Shown: positions 7,979 to 16,922 of the stretch, in pieces
Layout: the number at the start of each line of letters is the position of its first letter
How positions within the stretch are numbered: position 1 is the stretch's first letter
From: JAWKIW01 sp041394145
GTDB taxonomy: Bacteria; Actinomycetota; Acidimicrobiia; Acidimicrobiales; Acidimicrobilacustridaceae
DNA: 64,000 bases
Assembly: GCA_041394145.1 (NCBI GenBank)
Contig: JAWKIW010000008.1
Location: 62,001 to 126,000, forward strand
Direction of reading: 5' to 3'
Position numbers and translations under genes: made by a program
Notes under the pieces: model-generated
What the model saw: the letters and a program-made list of their open reading frames with translations, nothing else
What the model was told of the DNA's origin: nothing
The model's database searches: none

Positions 7979-9957
7979 AACCGAGGCACCAACCCGCGCC
8001 TGTTCGACGCCAACACCGCCGCCGACGGCCTCACCGGGCGTCCGCCACCACCGAGAGGCGCCCGTCGACGTTCCCCTGCTGGCCAACGACACCGACGGCG
8101 ACGGCGACGCTGATGACGATAGCTGCGAAGTCGTCGGCGAGCCCGAGCACCAGGACGGCGAGCCGCACGCCGAGCGGCACGGTCGTCTACACGCCCGCCA
8201 TCGACTTCACCGGCACCGATCACCTCCCCTACACGATCCACGACGACCGGGGCTCCTGCTCGAAGGCGGCGACCGGCGACCTCGCCATCACCGTCACCCC
8301 GGCTCCCACCACCGCCGGCCAGGTCGACACCACCTTCGGCGACAACGGCGTCGCCCGGGCCCTGACGGCGCGGCGGTCGCCACCGCTCCCGGCGACAAGA
8401 TCGTCACCGCCGGCGCCCCGGTCGTCGCCGGCATCCCCCAGTGGACGGTGGCCCGCTACGACGCCGCGGGCCACCTCGACCCCTCCTTCGGGTCCGGCGG
8501 CGTCGTCCACCACCGACGTCGGATCGCGGGCAACCACCCGAGCACGGTGGCGTGCGCCCGACGGCAGCGTCGCGGCTGGGATCGCCAACGTGAGCGGCCC
8601 AGACGGCGAGGTGATGGCTTTCGCCCGCTACCGGTCCGACGGTGCCCCTGATCCCGACTTCGGCGCCGGCGGCGTCGTGATCATCACCGACGGTCGTTGC
8701 CCGGTACAACCGAGGGCTGCTCGGCCGCCGACGTGGCCCTCAACCCGACGGCGCCGTCGTCGCCGCCAGCCACACCGCACCTCGCCGGACGAGTCGGTCT
8801 GGCTGGTGCTGCGGCTGCACCCCGACGGGAGCCTCGACGGGCTGGCCGAGCCGCACGTCCCCATGGTGGACGAGAAGGCTTCTCGGGTAAGGGGACTGCG
8901 GTCGCCGTGCAGCCCGACGGCAAGATCGTCACCGGTGGCCGGGCCGAGACCTCGGGGCTGCAGCGGTGGGCGCTGCAGGTCGCTCGCTGGACCTGACGCC
9001 CGACACGACCTTCGGCACCGACGGCATGGTGGTCACCTCGAGCGGCATCGGCTCGATCACCATGTTCAGCCGCCGAGGGGCGGTGCGGACGACCTCGCCC
9101 TCTGTCCGACGGCGGATCGTGGTGGCCGGCAAGGCGACGGTGAACGTGACCGAGACGGACCGAGGCCCGGATCGCACTCGCCCGGCGCACCTGACGGGCG
9201 ACCCGGCCCTCCTTCCGGGGGCAGCGACGAAGTGCAACTGTCCCGCTTCGGCTTCGAGGACGGAGCCGTCAGTCGACTCGCGGTGCAGCCCGACAGCCGC
9301 ATCCTGGTGGCCGGCATGCGCACAGGGCTGCGGCCGACCCGGCCTGGGACTTCGTGGTGCGCCGCTTCGCCGCCGACGGCACCGTCGACCCACAGGAGGT
9401 CCACGGCGTGCCGTGGAGGCCGGCTTCGACCAGTCCTTCGACAGGGGCAGCGCGTCGCCGGGGCGGTGGTTCAGCGGGGCCTGGGCGTCCGACGTGCTCC
9501 TCACCCGGACGGGGCGGTCGTGGCGTCGGTACGGGCGGTGACCCGCAGACCGGCGGCGCGTTCGGCGTGCTGGTGCGGTATGCGGGCGGCGGCTCCGCGG
9601 CCGTGGCGCCACAGGTCACCGCCCAGCCCTCCGACCGGAACGGTCGACGAGGGCGAACCGTCGCCTTCGCCGCATCGGCCTCGGGCCAGCCGGCACCGAC
9701 CGTGCGCTGGCAGGCGTCGCCCGACCGGGGGCGACCTGGGCCGACGTCGCGGGCGCGACGGCCACGACCCTGAGCTTCACCGCCACAGCCAGCGACGACG
9801 GCAGGCAGTACCGCGCCGTGTTCACCAACGGCGTGCCGCCCGACGCCACCACCGACACCGCGACCCTCCACGTCAGGACCGCGCCCGGCAAGCCGGCCAA
9901 GCCCTCGGCGACGGCGGGCAACGCCAAGGCCACCGTGACGTGGACAGCACCCGGTGA
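7843..9957 (+). CDS. fragment: thrombospondin type 3 and delta-60 repeats
   Basis: Calcium-binding thrombospondin type 3 repeats start in the previous frame (7735: NGDEVARDTNPFDADTDHDG) and continue here as VARGTNPLALDSDHDG and VARGTNPLDADTDGD, up to about 7980. A second Big_9-like domain follows (GTVVYTPAIDFTGTDHLPYT, near 8178-8245). From about 8320 come delta-60-type repeats, each with a Phe-Gly motif: VDTTFGDNGVA, LDPSFGSGGVV, PDPDFGAGGVV and PDTTFGTDGMVV near 9005, spread over different frames. The open frame is long mainly because GC-rich sequence has few stops; much of it after 8350 is not the coding frame. Predicted extracellular beta-propeller-like region with Ca2+-binding linkers. 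Confidence 0.5.
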   Translation: MARGTNPLALDSDHDGLGDADEVARGTNPLDADTDGDCLTDGEELKPRHQPAPVRRQHRRRRPHRASATTERRPSTFPCWPTTPTATATLMTIAAKSSASPSTRTASRTPSGTVVYTPAIDFTGTDHLPYTIHDDRGSCSKAATGDLAITVTPAPTTAGQVDTTFGDNGVARALTARRSPPLPATRSSPPAPRSSPASPSGRWPATTPRATSTPPSGPAASSTTDVGSRATTRARWRAPDGSVAAGIANVSGPDGEVMAFARYRSDGAPDPDFGAGGVVIITDGRCPVQPRAARPPTWPSTRRRRRRRQPHRTSPDESVWLVLRLHPDGSLDGLAEPHVPMVDEKASRVRGLRSPCSPTARSSPVAGPRPRGCSGGRCRSLAGPDARHDLRHRRHGGHLERHRLDHHVQPPRGGADDLALCPTADRGGRQGDGERDRDGPRPGSHSPGAPDGRPGPPSGGSDEVQLSRFGFEDGAVSRLAVQPDSRILVAGMRTGLRPTRPGTSWCAASPPTAPSTHRRSTACRGGRLRPVLRQGQRVAGAVVQRGLGVRRAPHPDGAVVASVRAVTRRPAARSACWCGMRAAAPRPWRHRSPPSPPTGTVDEGEPSPSPHRPRASRHRPCAGRRRPTGGDLGRRRGRDGHDPELHRHSQRRRQAVPRRVHQRRAARRHHRHRDPPRQDRARQAGQALGDGGQRQGHRDVDSTR

Positions 9958-10279
9958 TGGCCGATCGGCGCTGACCGGCTACACGGTCACCGCCTACCAG
10001 GGCGGCGTCCCCATCGGTCGGACCTGTACCGCGACGCCTCCGACGACCGCCTGTGAGGTGGCCGGGCTCACCAACGGCACCGCTTACCTTCACCGTGGAA
10101 GCGACCAACCAGGTCGGCACCGGACCGGAGTCGGACCCCTCCGACCCGGTCACCCCCGACCGGTCCGCCCGGATGCGCTGTTGCATCCGTTGGACGCACC
10201 CACCGGATCTGGATTCCCGGCCGCCACCCGAGCAGGTCGGCCCGTATGGAGTCGCCGTGGGGGCCGGGGCGACCCTTGA
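9818..10279 (+). CDS. fragment: Ig-like and fibronectin type III domains
   Basis: An Ig-like domain begins upstream near 9600 (VAPQVTAQPSD, then AASASGQPAPTVRWQASP in the neighbouring frames) and ends in this frame with RQYRAVFTNGVPP. A fibronectin type III domain follows: PGKPAKPSATAGNAKATVTW, APGDGRSALTGYTVTAYQGG, and CEVAGLTNGTAY. At about 10085 the frame changes again (TFTVEATNQVGTGPESDPSD in frame 3). Domain pattern is clear; the protein is the same giant secreted product. Confidence 0.55.
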   Translation: MFTNGVPPDATTDTATLHVRTAPGKPAKPSATAGNAKATVTWTAPGDGRSALTGYTVTAYQGGVPIGRTCTATPPTTACEVAGLTNGTAYLHRGSDQPGRHRTGVGPLRPGHPRPVRPDALLHPLDAPTGSGFPAATRAGRPVWSRRGGRGDP

Positions 10280-11306
10280 GAGGTGACCGTCGCCGCGGCC
10301 GGCGGCGTACCGGCCGGCGCCATCGCGGTGTCGTTGAACGTCACCGTGACCGGCGACCGCACCCAGCTTCTTGACGGTGTGGCCCAAGGGGCGACAGCCC
10401 AGCCGACGGCGTCGAACCTGAACTGGGTCGCCGGCAGACCATCCCAACGGTGACGGTCAAGGTCGGCACCGACGGCAAGGTCAACGTGTTCAACCCGTCG
10501 GGCACGGTCGACGTCATCGTCGGCGCAGTCGGCTACTACGACCAGTCCGGCGCCGGCGCGGGGTTCACCGCCCAGGCACCGAAGCGGATCCTGGACTCGC
10601 GGCCCCCGCCCGAGCAGGTCGGCCTACAGCACCCCGTGGGGGCCGGGCACCGACCGCGAGGTGACCGTCGCCGGAGGCACCACCGGCGTGCCCGCCGATG
10701 CCGAGGCGGTGGTGGTCAACGCCACGGTCACCGGCACCACCGCCGAGTCGTTCCTCACGATCTACCCCGACGGCGCCATCAAGCCCACCGCCTCCAGCTT
10801 GAACTGGAAGGCTGGGGACCATCCCCAACGCCGTCACGGTCAAGGTCGGCAACGGCGACAAGATCCGCGTCTTCAACAGCACCGGCAACGCCAACGTGAT
10901 CCTCGACGTCGTCGGCTACTTCACGGCTGGTGCCGGCGACGGGTTCCACCCGGTCGACCCGGTGCGGTTCCAGGACTCGCGCCCCGGCGGCGAGCAGGTC
11001 GGTGCCTACGGCACTCCCTGGGCGGCCGGCACCGAGCGCACGGTCGCGGTGACCACTGCCGGCGGCGTGCCGGCCGGCGCCACCGCGGTGCTGGCCAACG
11101 TCACCGTCACCACCACCACCGCCGAGTCGTTCCTCACCGTGTGGAACACCGGCGCATCCACACCCACCGCCTCCAACCTGAACTGGAAGGCCGGCGTCAC
11201 CATCGCCAACTCGGTCACGGCCAAGGTCGGCACCGGCGACACCATCTCGATGTTCAACAACTCCGGCACGGTCAACGTCGTCGCCGACGTCGCCGGCTGG
11301 TATGGC
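10204..11306 (+). repeat. three tandem copies of a ~380-bp (127-residue) protein module
   Basis: Copies start at about 10204, 10585 and 10965, spaced 381 and 380 bases. Each begins LDSRPPPEQVG or a variant (third copy FQDSRPGGEQVG), contains GVPAGAxAVxxNVTVT, then a PTASNLNW block, and ends in a hydrophobic strand such as VILDVVGYF or VVADVAGWYG. The first copy is frameshifted near 10300 and 10440; copies two and three are nearly clean. The same module, single and diverged (RVYDSRPGN ... FVDLVGYY), forms the C-terminal half of the Tat-exported protein at 52238-53176. Function unknown; probable extracellular beta-rich binding domain. Confidence 0.8.
10450..10899 (+). CDS. fragment: C-terminal repeat modules (first/second)
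   Basis: Covers the end of module one (VTVKVGTDGKVNVFNPSGTV ... VIVGAVGYY) and the start of module two (KRILDSRPPPEQVG). The frame leaves the real coding path at about 10620 and coding resumes in the frame of 10661 (MTVAGGTTGVPADAEAVVVN, then TTAESFLTIYPDG and PTASSLNWKAGD). The start codon shown is internal to the original protein. Confidence 0.5.
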   Translation: MTVKVGTDGKVNVFNPSGTVDVIVGAVGYYDQSGAGAGFTAQAPKRILDSRPPPEQVGLQHPVGAGHRPRGDRRRRHHRRARRCRGGGGQRHGHRHHRRVVPHDLPRRRHQAHRLQLELEGWGPSPTPSRSRSATATRSASSTAPATPT

Positions 11307-11309
11307 TGA
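10896..11309 (+). CDS. fragment: last repeat module with native C-terminus
   Basis: Clean 137-residue frame containing the end of module two (MILDVVGYFTAGAGDGFHP) and the whole of module three (FQDSRPGGEQVGAYGTPW, GVPAGATAVLANVTVT, PTASNLNWKAGVTIAN, VVADVAGWYG), then the stop at 11307-11309. This is the native C-terminus of the giant protein. There is no transmembrane segment or LPxTG-type sorting signal after the last module. Confidence 0.6.
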   Translation: MILDVVGYFTAGAGDGFHPVDPVRFQDSRPGGEQVGAYGTPWAAGTERTVAVTTAGGVPAGATAVLANVTVTTTTAESFLTVWNTGASTPTASNLNWKAGVTIANSVTAKVGTGDTISMFNNSGTVNVVADVAGWYG

Positions 11310-11428
11310 CGTCCCGCCGGCGGCCGGTCGTCCCCTGTCCGGGTCTCGTCGGCACGCACCTCCGAGCACCTGCTCGACGGGTCGACGGTTCGCCCGCGGT
11401 TCCGCGTGCCACCTCGTCGCCCGCCGCG

Positions 11429-11942
11429 TCAGGTGACCCGCAAGCCGAAGACGGGCACCGAGCGGTCCGTGAGCTCGGCGTACTCGGCGTACTGGGCGTT
11501 CATGGCGTGCAGCGCCGGCCAGACGGCGGCCGCCTCCTCGACCGAGAGCTCGACGGCTCGGACCGGCAGGACGTCACGGCCGACGCGGACGGTGGCGTCC
11601 GGGGTGCGCCCGCAGGTTGTGCACCCACCCGGGATCGGCGTCACGTCCGGCGTTGCTGCCGGCGACGACGAAGCGGCCATCCCCCTGGTCCAGGTACACG
11701 AGCGGCGTCGTGCGGACCTTGCCGGAGCGTCGTCCGGTGGTGGTGAGCAGCAGGATCGGTCGACTGCCGCTGGCCGAATCGAGCGTGCCCCCGAGGCGCC
11801 CGCCGGTGAGGCGGTACATCCGAGCATGCGCATGCGGCACGACAAGCGCCGGAACGGGCCCCGATCGAGCCTGACCGACTTGGCGGCCTCCTGCTCGGTG
11901 GCGGCGTCGTCCCGGGCAGGCGCGGTCGGATCGTCAGCCATG
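11429..11942 (-). CDS. F420-type nitroreductase family (DDN/DUF385), two compensating frameshifts
   Basis: Second deazaflavin-dependent nitroreductase-like protein. ATG 11942 gives MADDPTAPARDDAATEQEAAK...; the core LLLTTTGRRSGKVRTTPLVY and GWVHNLRAHP is in the neighbouring frame (about 11855-11605), and the C-terminus (ATVRVGRDVLPVRAVEL ... VFGLRVT) is back in the first frame. The shifts are near 11855-11862 in a G/C run and near 11600, where CCCCGGACGCC reads as an extra G in CCCCGACGCC. Because they compensate and leave the family profile intact, consensus errors are likely. Small soluble oxidoreductase, substrate unknown. Confidence 0.7.
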
Positions 11943-12087
11943 GTCGGGTCCTCTCGTCGGGGTCGGCACCTCCACGTCCGGTGTCGCCGGTGGCGGTCAG
12001 CCGAGGGCGTGTGGGCATGCGAGCACGGTACGAACGGCCGGTGGGCCCGACCACCCCCTCTTCGAGGGGTCCGCGACGCCGCCGGGG

Positions 12088-12903
12088 CTACGAGCGGAGC
12101 CGCGCGTGGCCGACGGCGGGCAGGAAGTACCCGAACGGACTCGGCGCCGCACCGGCGTGGAACGGCTCGGCGTAGTAGTCGGCGAACAGCAGGGCGCACA
12201 GCTCCGAGCGGCTCGCCACCCCCGCCCGGCGGAACACGGCCGAGGCCGTCTCGGCGACGGTGTGCTCGGTGATCCCGAGGCGGCGGGCGATGACCGCCCG
12301 GCTGGCGCCGGCGAGGAGCCCCTCGGCGACCTGTCGCTGCCGGTCGGTGAGCCCGAGCGACTCGACGATCAACGGGGCCAGCTCGATGGGACGGGGGCGT
12401 TCGACGACGACGGCAGCGGCGCCGGCGAGCCCCTTGGCCGGTTCGGCGTGCAGGACGACCACTTCCCCGTCACCGAGGACCCGGGTCGACGTGGCGCCGC
12501 GACGGCGGGTGGCCGCCGCCAGGCTGGCCAGGGCGGTGCGAGCGTGGTGCTCGCCCTTGAGCAACAGCTCCTCGGCAGCCGGTGACGTCACGAGCACGGC
12601 ATCGTCGCCGCCGAGCAGCAGCGAACCCGGCGGCGACGGGAGCCAGGTCGGTCGACGGCCGGCGCGAGCCAGGACCCGCCGGACCAACGGTCGCCAGCAC
12701 CGGCGCGCACGCCGTCAGCACCTCGGCCGCCGACGCGTCGAAGGCACCGCCGTCCATCCGGTAAGAAGGCGCCGTCCCCACACGGTGCCCCGGTCGGCGA
12801 CCAACAGCCGCGCGTCGTCGGAGGCGCCCAGCGGTTCCATGATCCGGCGGACCCGCCCCACCGCGCCCAGATCACCGACGTCGTGTCGAAGCAGGGAGGA
12901 CAC
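12088..12903 (-). CDS. LuxR-family transcriptional regulator, frameshifted
   Basis: C-terminal LuxR helix-turn-helix: LTDRQRQVAEGLLAGASRA, VIARRLGITEHTVAETASAV, FRRAGVASRSELCALLF. Upstream, a PAS/GAF-like input region typical of actinobacterial LuxR proteins is spread over three frames: HDVGDLGAVGRVRRIMEPLG and LLVADRGTVWG (12903-12780), APSYRMDGGAFDASAAEVLT (12780-12692), then VRRVLARAGRRPTWLPSPPG onward. Shifts sit near 12777 in a CCCC run and near 12690. GTG 12903 is the first start compatible with the domain but the true N-terminus may lie further upstream. Regulated genes unknown. Confidence 0.7.
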
Positions 12904-13365
12904 CCGTCGTCTTCGCGTTGAAGGTGGGTGGGTTCGATCCTCGGCTCTCGAAGTCAGCCATCTCAGATAAATGGCGGCGGGCGAGAAATCGTCAGCAAAA
13001 GTCGGCTCTGCTGCATTTCGTTGGCTATCGTCGCCGGATCGTTTCAGATCGTTTCTGCCTCCAGAACGATGTCGCGAACTGGAGCGACGGCGTCGGCGGC
13101 GAAGAACACGGCGTCGAGATCGTGCGTCGGCAAGGGCGTCGCACAGCTCTCGTCTGATCCGCCGGGGTCGAGACGGCACGCTCACGAACGTAGCCCTCTA
13201 CGGTCCGCCGGGCCGGTCTCCATCGCGGACCGGGCCCAGCGCTCGACTGCGGCGGCCGGCCTCGTCGTCACCCGGACCCACCCGACGCTGACGGCTACCC
13301 TCCGCGGCGTGACGCCGACCGAGCCGACGGACCGACCACGGGCCACCGCCCGCCCTCGGGTCCAG
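12904..13365. other. intergenic stretch with AT-richer core and a 10-bp tandem repeat
   Basis: No convincing gene. The core, about 12940-13075, is clearly less GC-rich than its surroundings. At 13037-13056 the decamer GATCGTTTCA/T is repeated directly, one helical turn apart. It separates the minus-strand LuxR gene from the plus-strand lipoprotein gene, so divergent promoters and a regulator site are the simplest reading. A weak minus-strand peptide (LDAVFFAADAVAPVRDIVLE, about 13115-13060) might be a remnant of the LuxR N-terminal domain. Confidence 0.4.
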
Positions 13366-14861
13366 ATGGCCCGCCGCCCGCGGCGACGGTCCTTCCTGCT
13401 GGTGGCGGCCGCCCTCGGGCTCGGCGCGTGCACGACGACGTCGGAACCGGCGGCGACGACGAACCCGTCTCGGTCACGCCGGAGGCGAGGGCTCTGCTCA
13501 CCAGGCTCGCCGCCGAGGGCTCGGACGCGGTCTTCGACCAGCGCTTCGGCGGCGAGCTCGACGCCGCCGGGGAGGCCGGCCCGTACGTCTTCGCGGGACG
13601 CTCGGGCGATCAGGCGATCGTGTACGTGTGCGACGGCACCTCGGGAACGTGGTTCACCGGGACCGTCGACGGTGCGGGCGCCGGGACGCTCCGTTCGACC
13701 GTCGACGATGCCACGGTGACGCTCGGTCACGTCGACGATGGGCTGACGACGAGCTTCGAGGGCGGGGCCTTCGCCGGACGCTCCACCACGGCCGCCCCGC
13801 TCGACGTCGCCGAAGCCGAGCTCGTGCGGCTGGAGGCCGCTGCGGCAGCGGGCGGTCCCGACGCAGCAGTCGGCGGGATCATCATCACCCCGTCCGGCGT
13901 CCGCGGCGTGCTCCGGACCTCGATCACCGACGGCACCTCCAACAAGCTGATCATCCCGAGAACACCGACGACGACCACGACCCGGCCCCCCGGCGCCATC
14001 ACCGACGGCGACTCCAACACCATCGGCATCGCCGAGACACCCACCACCACGACCACCCGCCCGCCCGGCGGCATCAGCGACGGCAACTCCAACACCATCG
14101 GCATCGCCGAGACACCCACCACCACGACCACCATCTCGACGGCCACCACCGGCACCCCCGGCGCCATCACCGACGGCAACTCCAACACCATCGGCATCGG
14201 CGAGACACCCGCCTCCGGCGCCACCACCACCGTCACCACCACCGGCACCCCCGGCGCCATCACCGACGGCAACTCCAACACCATCGGCATCGGCGAGACA
14301 CCCGCCACCACGACCACCATCCCGACGGCCACCACCGGCGCGCCCCGCGCCATCACCGACGGCAACGCCAACACCATCGGGATGGGCGAACGCTCCACCA
14401 CCACCACGACCAACGGTGCGCCGTTGGCCGATGGGGGCGCATCCGGCCTCGGGACCACGCCGGGCACCCGACCGGCCAAGGGGACGATCGTCAGCCGCAC
14501 CGCCACCGGCGTGCTCACGGTGCAGCTCGTGACCTCGACGAGCGCCGCCCCGACCACCGCGTCGGCCTCGGCCCCGTGCGCGGCGGAGCTGGCCGTGCTC
14601 GACGACCTCCTCCGCGCATTGACCGCCACCCAGTCCAACCTGCAGCACAAGGTCGAGATGCTGGGCGCGCAGCGGGACGAGGTCGCGGCACAGCTCTCGA
14701 CGGTCGCCGGCACCGAGCGAGCCGCGCTGCAGGAGAAGCTCGACCGGCTCGACGGCACCCTCACGAAGGTGCAGCGCCAGCTCGACCGGGTGGCGACCCA
14801 GGTGGACGACGTGCGCAAGCAGGCGGCGTCCTGCCCGACCGGGGCGTCGGCGTCGAAGTAG
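13366..14861 (+). CDS. repeat-containing lipoprotein with C-terminal coiled coil (one frameshift)
   Basis: Unrecognised protein of about 498 residues. ATG 13366 opens MARRPRRRSFLLVAAALGLG followed by ACTTT, an arginine-rich signal peptide with a lipobox Cys. The body (VSVTPEARALLTRLAAEG onward) is in the neighbouring frame, so one base is probably missing near 13445; a GTG at 13309 is an alternative start. Layout: globular part to about 13915, then six ITDGNSNTIGIGE-type repeats with Thr-rich linkers (13920-14396), a short linker, and a coiled coil (LQHKVEMLGAQRDEV ... LDRVATQVDDVRK) with Cys residues flanking it. Predicted outer-face anchored protein; the Thr/Pro linkers suggest a stalk through the cell wall. 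Function unknown. Confidence 0.7.
13920..14396 (+). repeat. six-copy ITDGNSNTIGIGE protein repeat array
   Basis: Six copies of a 16-residue motif: SITDGTSNKLIIPRTP, AITDGDSNTIGIAETP, GISDGNSNTIGIAETP, AITDGNSNTIGIGETP (twice), AITDGNANTIGMGERS. Linkers are Thr-rich (TTTTTRPPG and similar) and vary from about 7 to 15 residues. Copies two to five are nearly identical in DNA, so recent duplication is likely. The DGxSNTI core resembles the DGTSNTI box found near the C-terminus of DUF1559 pilin-like proteins, but here it is amplified in an unrelated context. Confidence 0.85.
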
Positions 14862-14876
14862 CCGCGCCGTGGCCGG

Positions 14877-15206
14877 CTACTTGGCCGGGAGGGATCCGGC
14901 GAAGGCCAGGCCGCGGTCGAGCCAGGCCTGCAGATCGGCGTCCTCGGCGAGACCGTCGACACCCACGTACACGAAGCCCTTCATCGATCGACCGGTGAAG
15001 TCCATCTCACGGGCATGCGGCTGCCCGAGCGCCTCGGCCCAGGCATCGGGTCCGACGCGGACCATGAGCTCGTCGCCGACGACGCCGAAGGCCATGTTGC
15101 CGTGCAGCAGGAAGCACAGGCCACCGAACATCTTCTTCTCGCCGACGCCCAGCTCATCGCCGGCGGCCCGGCGGATGCGGTCGGCGAGCTGCTCGTCGTA
15201 GGCCAT
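14877..15206 (-). CDS. TfoX N-terminal domain protein
   Basis: 109-residue protein matching the TfoX/Sxy N-terminal domain along its whole length: MAYDEQLADRIRRAAGD, KKMFGGLCFLLHGNMAFGVV, LMVRVGPDAWAEALGQP, REMDFTGRSMKGFVYV. In gamma-proteobacteria the domain occurs in competence regulators; stand-alone actinobacterial copies have no established role. The DUF2510 gene ends 4 bases upstream of its start, so they are probably co-transcribed. Confidence 0.9.
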   Translation of the reverse strand: MAYDEQLADRIRRAAGDELGVGEKKMFGGLCFLLHGNMAFGVVGDELMVRVGPDAWAEALGQPHAREMDFTGRSMKGFVYVGVDGLAEDADLQAWLDRGLAFAGSLPAK

Positions 15207-15210
15207 GAGC

Positions 15211-15594
15211 TCAGGGAAGCGGGTCGACCGACGCCAGCCCGTCGTCGGCCACCTGATCGGTCCAGGCCACGCCGTCCCACCACCGCCACTGGTGTCGGCC
15301 GCTGGGATCCGTCGCCCACTGGGCCGGCACCACGGAGACCGGCGGCGGCATCGTGGGGTACAGGCGGAGGCCGGCCCCGGGGTTGAGCGGCGCAGTGGGC
15401 GTCATCGTCTCGGGACGGGGGACCGACCGGCGGGCGCCTCCGGGCACCACCGTGCGGGCGTCGCCGTGCTCGTCGGTCCCGTCGGCCGGTGCGTCGTCGA
15501 CCACGGCGTCACCGTAGCGCCGCACGAGTACCAGCGTCCCCGCAGTCCACCGTCCACCGCACCGGTCACCGCTCGACCGCGGCTCGGTGCCCAC
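15211..15594 (-). CDS. DUF2510 domain protein
   Basis: The C-terminal half (VPAQWATDPSGRHQWRWWDG, VAWTDQVADDG) is a DUF2510 domain, a short Trp-rich motif common in actinobacterial membrane or secreted proteins. The start is uncertain: the frame is open from GTG 15594, but ATG 15405 would give a 64-residue protein carrying just the domain. No transmembrane segment is visible. Function unknown. Confidence 0.6.
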   Translation of the reverse strand: MGTEPRSSGDRCGGRWTAGTLVLVRRYGDAVVDDAPADGTDEHGDARTVVPGGARRSVPRPETMTPTAPLNPGAGLRLYPTMPPPVSVVPAQWATDPSGRHQWRWWDGVAWTDQVADDGLASVDPLP

Positions 15595-15621
15595 CGACGG
15601 TCCAGCGGTGCCGACGCCGCC

Positions 15622-16922
15622 TCACCCGTCGCCCGGTGTGACCCGGGCCGACTGCCGCTCGAGGAAGCGGCGCTCGGCCGGGTTGGCCGTCAGCTCGATG
15701 GCCCGGCTGTAGGCGGTGGCGGCGTCGGCGCGGCGCCCGGCGCGAGCCAGGAGGTCGGCACGGGCGGCGTGGTAGGGCTGGTAGTCGGCGAGCGCGGCAC
15801 GCTCGCCGACGGTGAGTCCGTCGAGCACGATCAGCGCGGCGTCGGGGCCGTTGCGTGCGCCGAGCGCAATCGCCCGGTTGAGCTTCACCACCGGACTCGG
15901 GTGCACGGCGAGGAGCTGGTCGTACAAGGCGACGATCTGGGCCCACTCGGTGGCCTCGGCGGTCGGGGCGTCCGCGTGGACCGCGGCGATGGCGGCCTGG
16001 ATCTGGAACGGTCCCGGCCGGTTGCTGCGAAGGCAGGCGCGCACCAGCTCGTGCCCCTCGTCGATCAGCTCCCTGGCCCAGCGCGAGCGGTCCTGGTCGG
16101 CCAGGCGCACCATCGATCCGTCCGGGCCCACCCGGGCCGCACGGCGGGCGTCGGTGAGCAGCATCAGCGCGAGCAGCCCGATCGCCTCGTGCTCGTCCGG
16201 CACGAGCCCGACGAGCACCCGACCCAGACGGATCGCCTCGTCGGACAGCTCGGTCCGCACGAGCTCCGACCCGGAGGTCGCGGTGTGGCCCTCGGTGAAG
16301 ATGAGCGAGATGGCGGTGAGCACGACGTGCAGACGACCGGGCAGCTCGGCTGCTCCCGGGATGCGGTAGGCGGCGTGGTTGTCGCGCAGCTTGCGCTTCG
16401 CCCGCACGATGCGCTGGGCCATGGTGGCCTCGGGCACCAGGAAGGCGCGGGCGATCTCGGAGGTCTGGAGCCCGCCGAGCAGCCGCAGCGTCAGCGCGAC
16501 CTGCGCGTCGGGCGACAGCGCCGGGTGACAGCACAGGAACATGAGCCGGAGCTGGTCATCGGGGACGACATCGACGAACGCGTCGAGCTCGACGCTGTCG
16601 CCTGGGGCGTCCTCGGTAGCCATGACGTCGGGCGGAGACGAAGCAGATGCGGGACCCAGACCGGCGAGGCGTTGGGCGGCGAGCTCGCGGTCGGCACGGC
16701 TCGACTCGCGGCGCAGCCGGTCGATCGCCCGGTTCCGAGCGGTGGTGGTGATCCACCCGCCCGGGTTCGGGGCACGCCCGTGACGGGCCATCGCTCGGCC
16801 GCCACGACGAACGCCTCGGCCACCGCGCCCTCGGCGAGGCCGATGTCGCCGAGGACGCGGATGAGCGTGGCGGTGCAGCGGCCGGCCTCGCGGCGGAAGA
16901 CGGCGTCGAGGTCGTCACCCAC
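15622..16922 (-). CDS. ECF sigma factor of the ECF42/DUF6596 type, one frameshift
   Basis: RNA polymerase sigma-70 family regulator. Region 2 begins VGDDLDAVFRREAGRCTATL and continues NPGGWITTTARNRAIDRLRRE; region 4 reads LTLRLLGGLQTSEIARAFLV, PEATMAQRIVRAKRKLR. The long C-terminal extension (TEGHTATSG ... LYDQLLAVHPSPVVKLNRAI, TPR-like to the end) is the mark of ECF42-type factors. The N-terminal piece is one frame off from the rest; a base is missing near 16771-16780. GTG 16922 overlaps the stop of the upstream YCII (DGPF) gene, matching the usual ECF42-DGPF pair. No anti-sigma factor is visible, as expected for this group, where the extension is thought to control activity. Confidence 0.85.

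Larger units (their letters stand above)
5595..11309 (+). pseudogene. giant secreted multidomain protein, many frameshifts
   Basis: Homology runs almost without a gap from about 5595 to the stop at 11309, but only if the reader changes frame a dozen or more times. In order: a broken signal peptide (5595-5780, pieces in three frames), a phospholipase C/nuclease-like domain, a Big_9/cadherin-like domain, thrombospondin type 3 repeats, a second Big_9-like domain, delta-60 type beta-propeller repeats, an Ig-like domain, a fibronectin III domain, and three copies of a 127-residue module. Indel sites can be placed near 5775, 7150-7270, 7685, 7840 (GAAGGTG for GAGGTG), 7982 (extra C) and repeatedly to 10450. 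Whether the phospholipase-like part is a separate upstream gene is undecided. Either a recently decayed gene or a poorly polished consensus; conservation in all frames favours very recent change or sequencing error. Confidence 0.7.

Noticed and set aside
12928..12950. tRNA-like T-loop (GGTTCGATCC) in the intergenic stretch
   Set aside because: Flanking bases cannot form the T-stem, acceptor stem or anticodon arm; no CCA-proximal pairing.
13920..14396. CRISPR-like evenly spaced repeats
   Set aside because: They are in-frame protein repeats (DGxSNTI) with variable-length coding linkers, and no cas gene is present.
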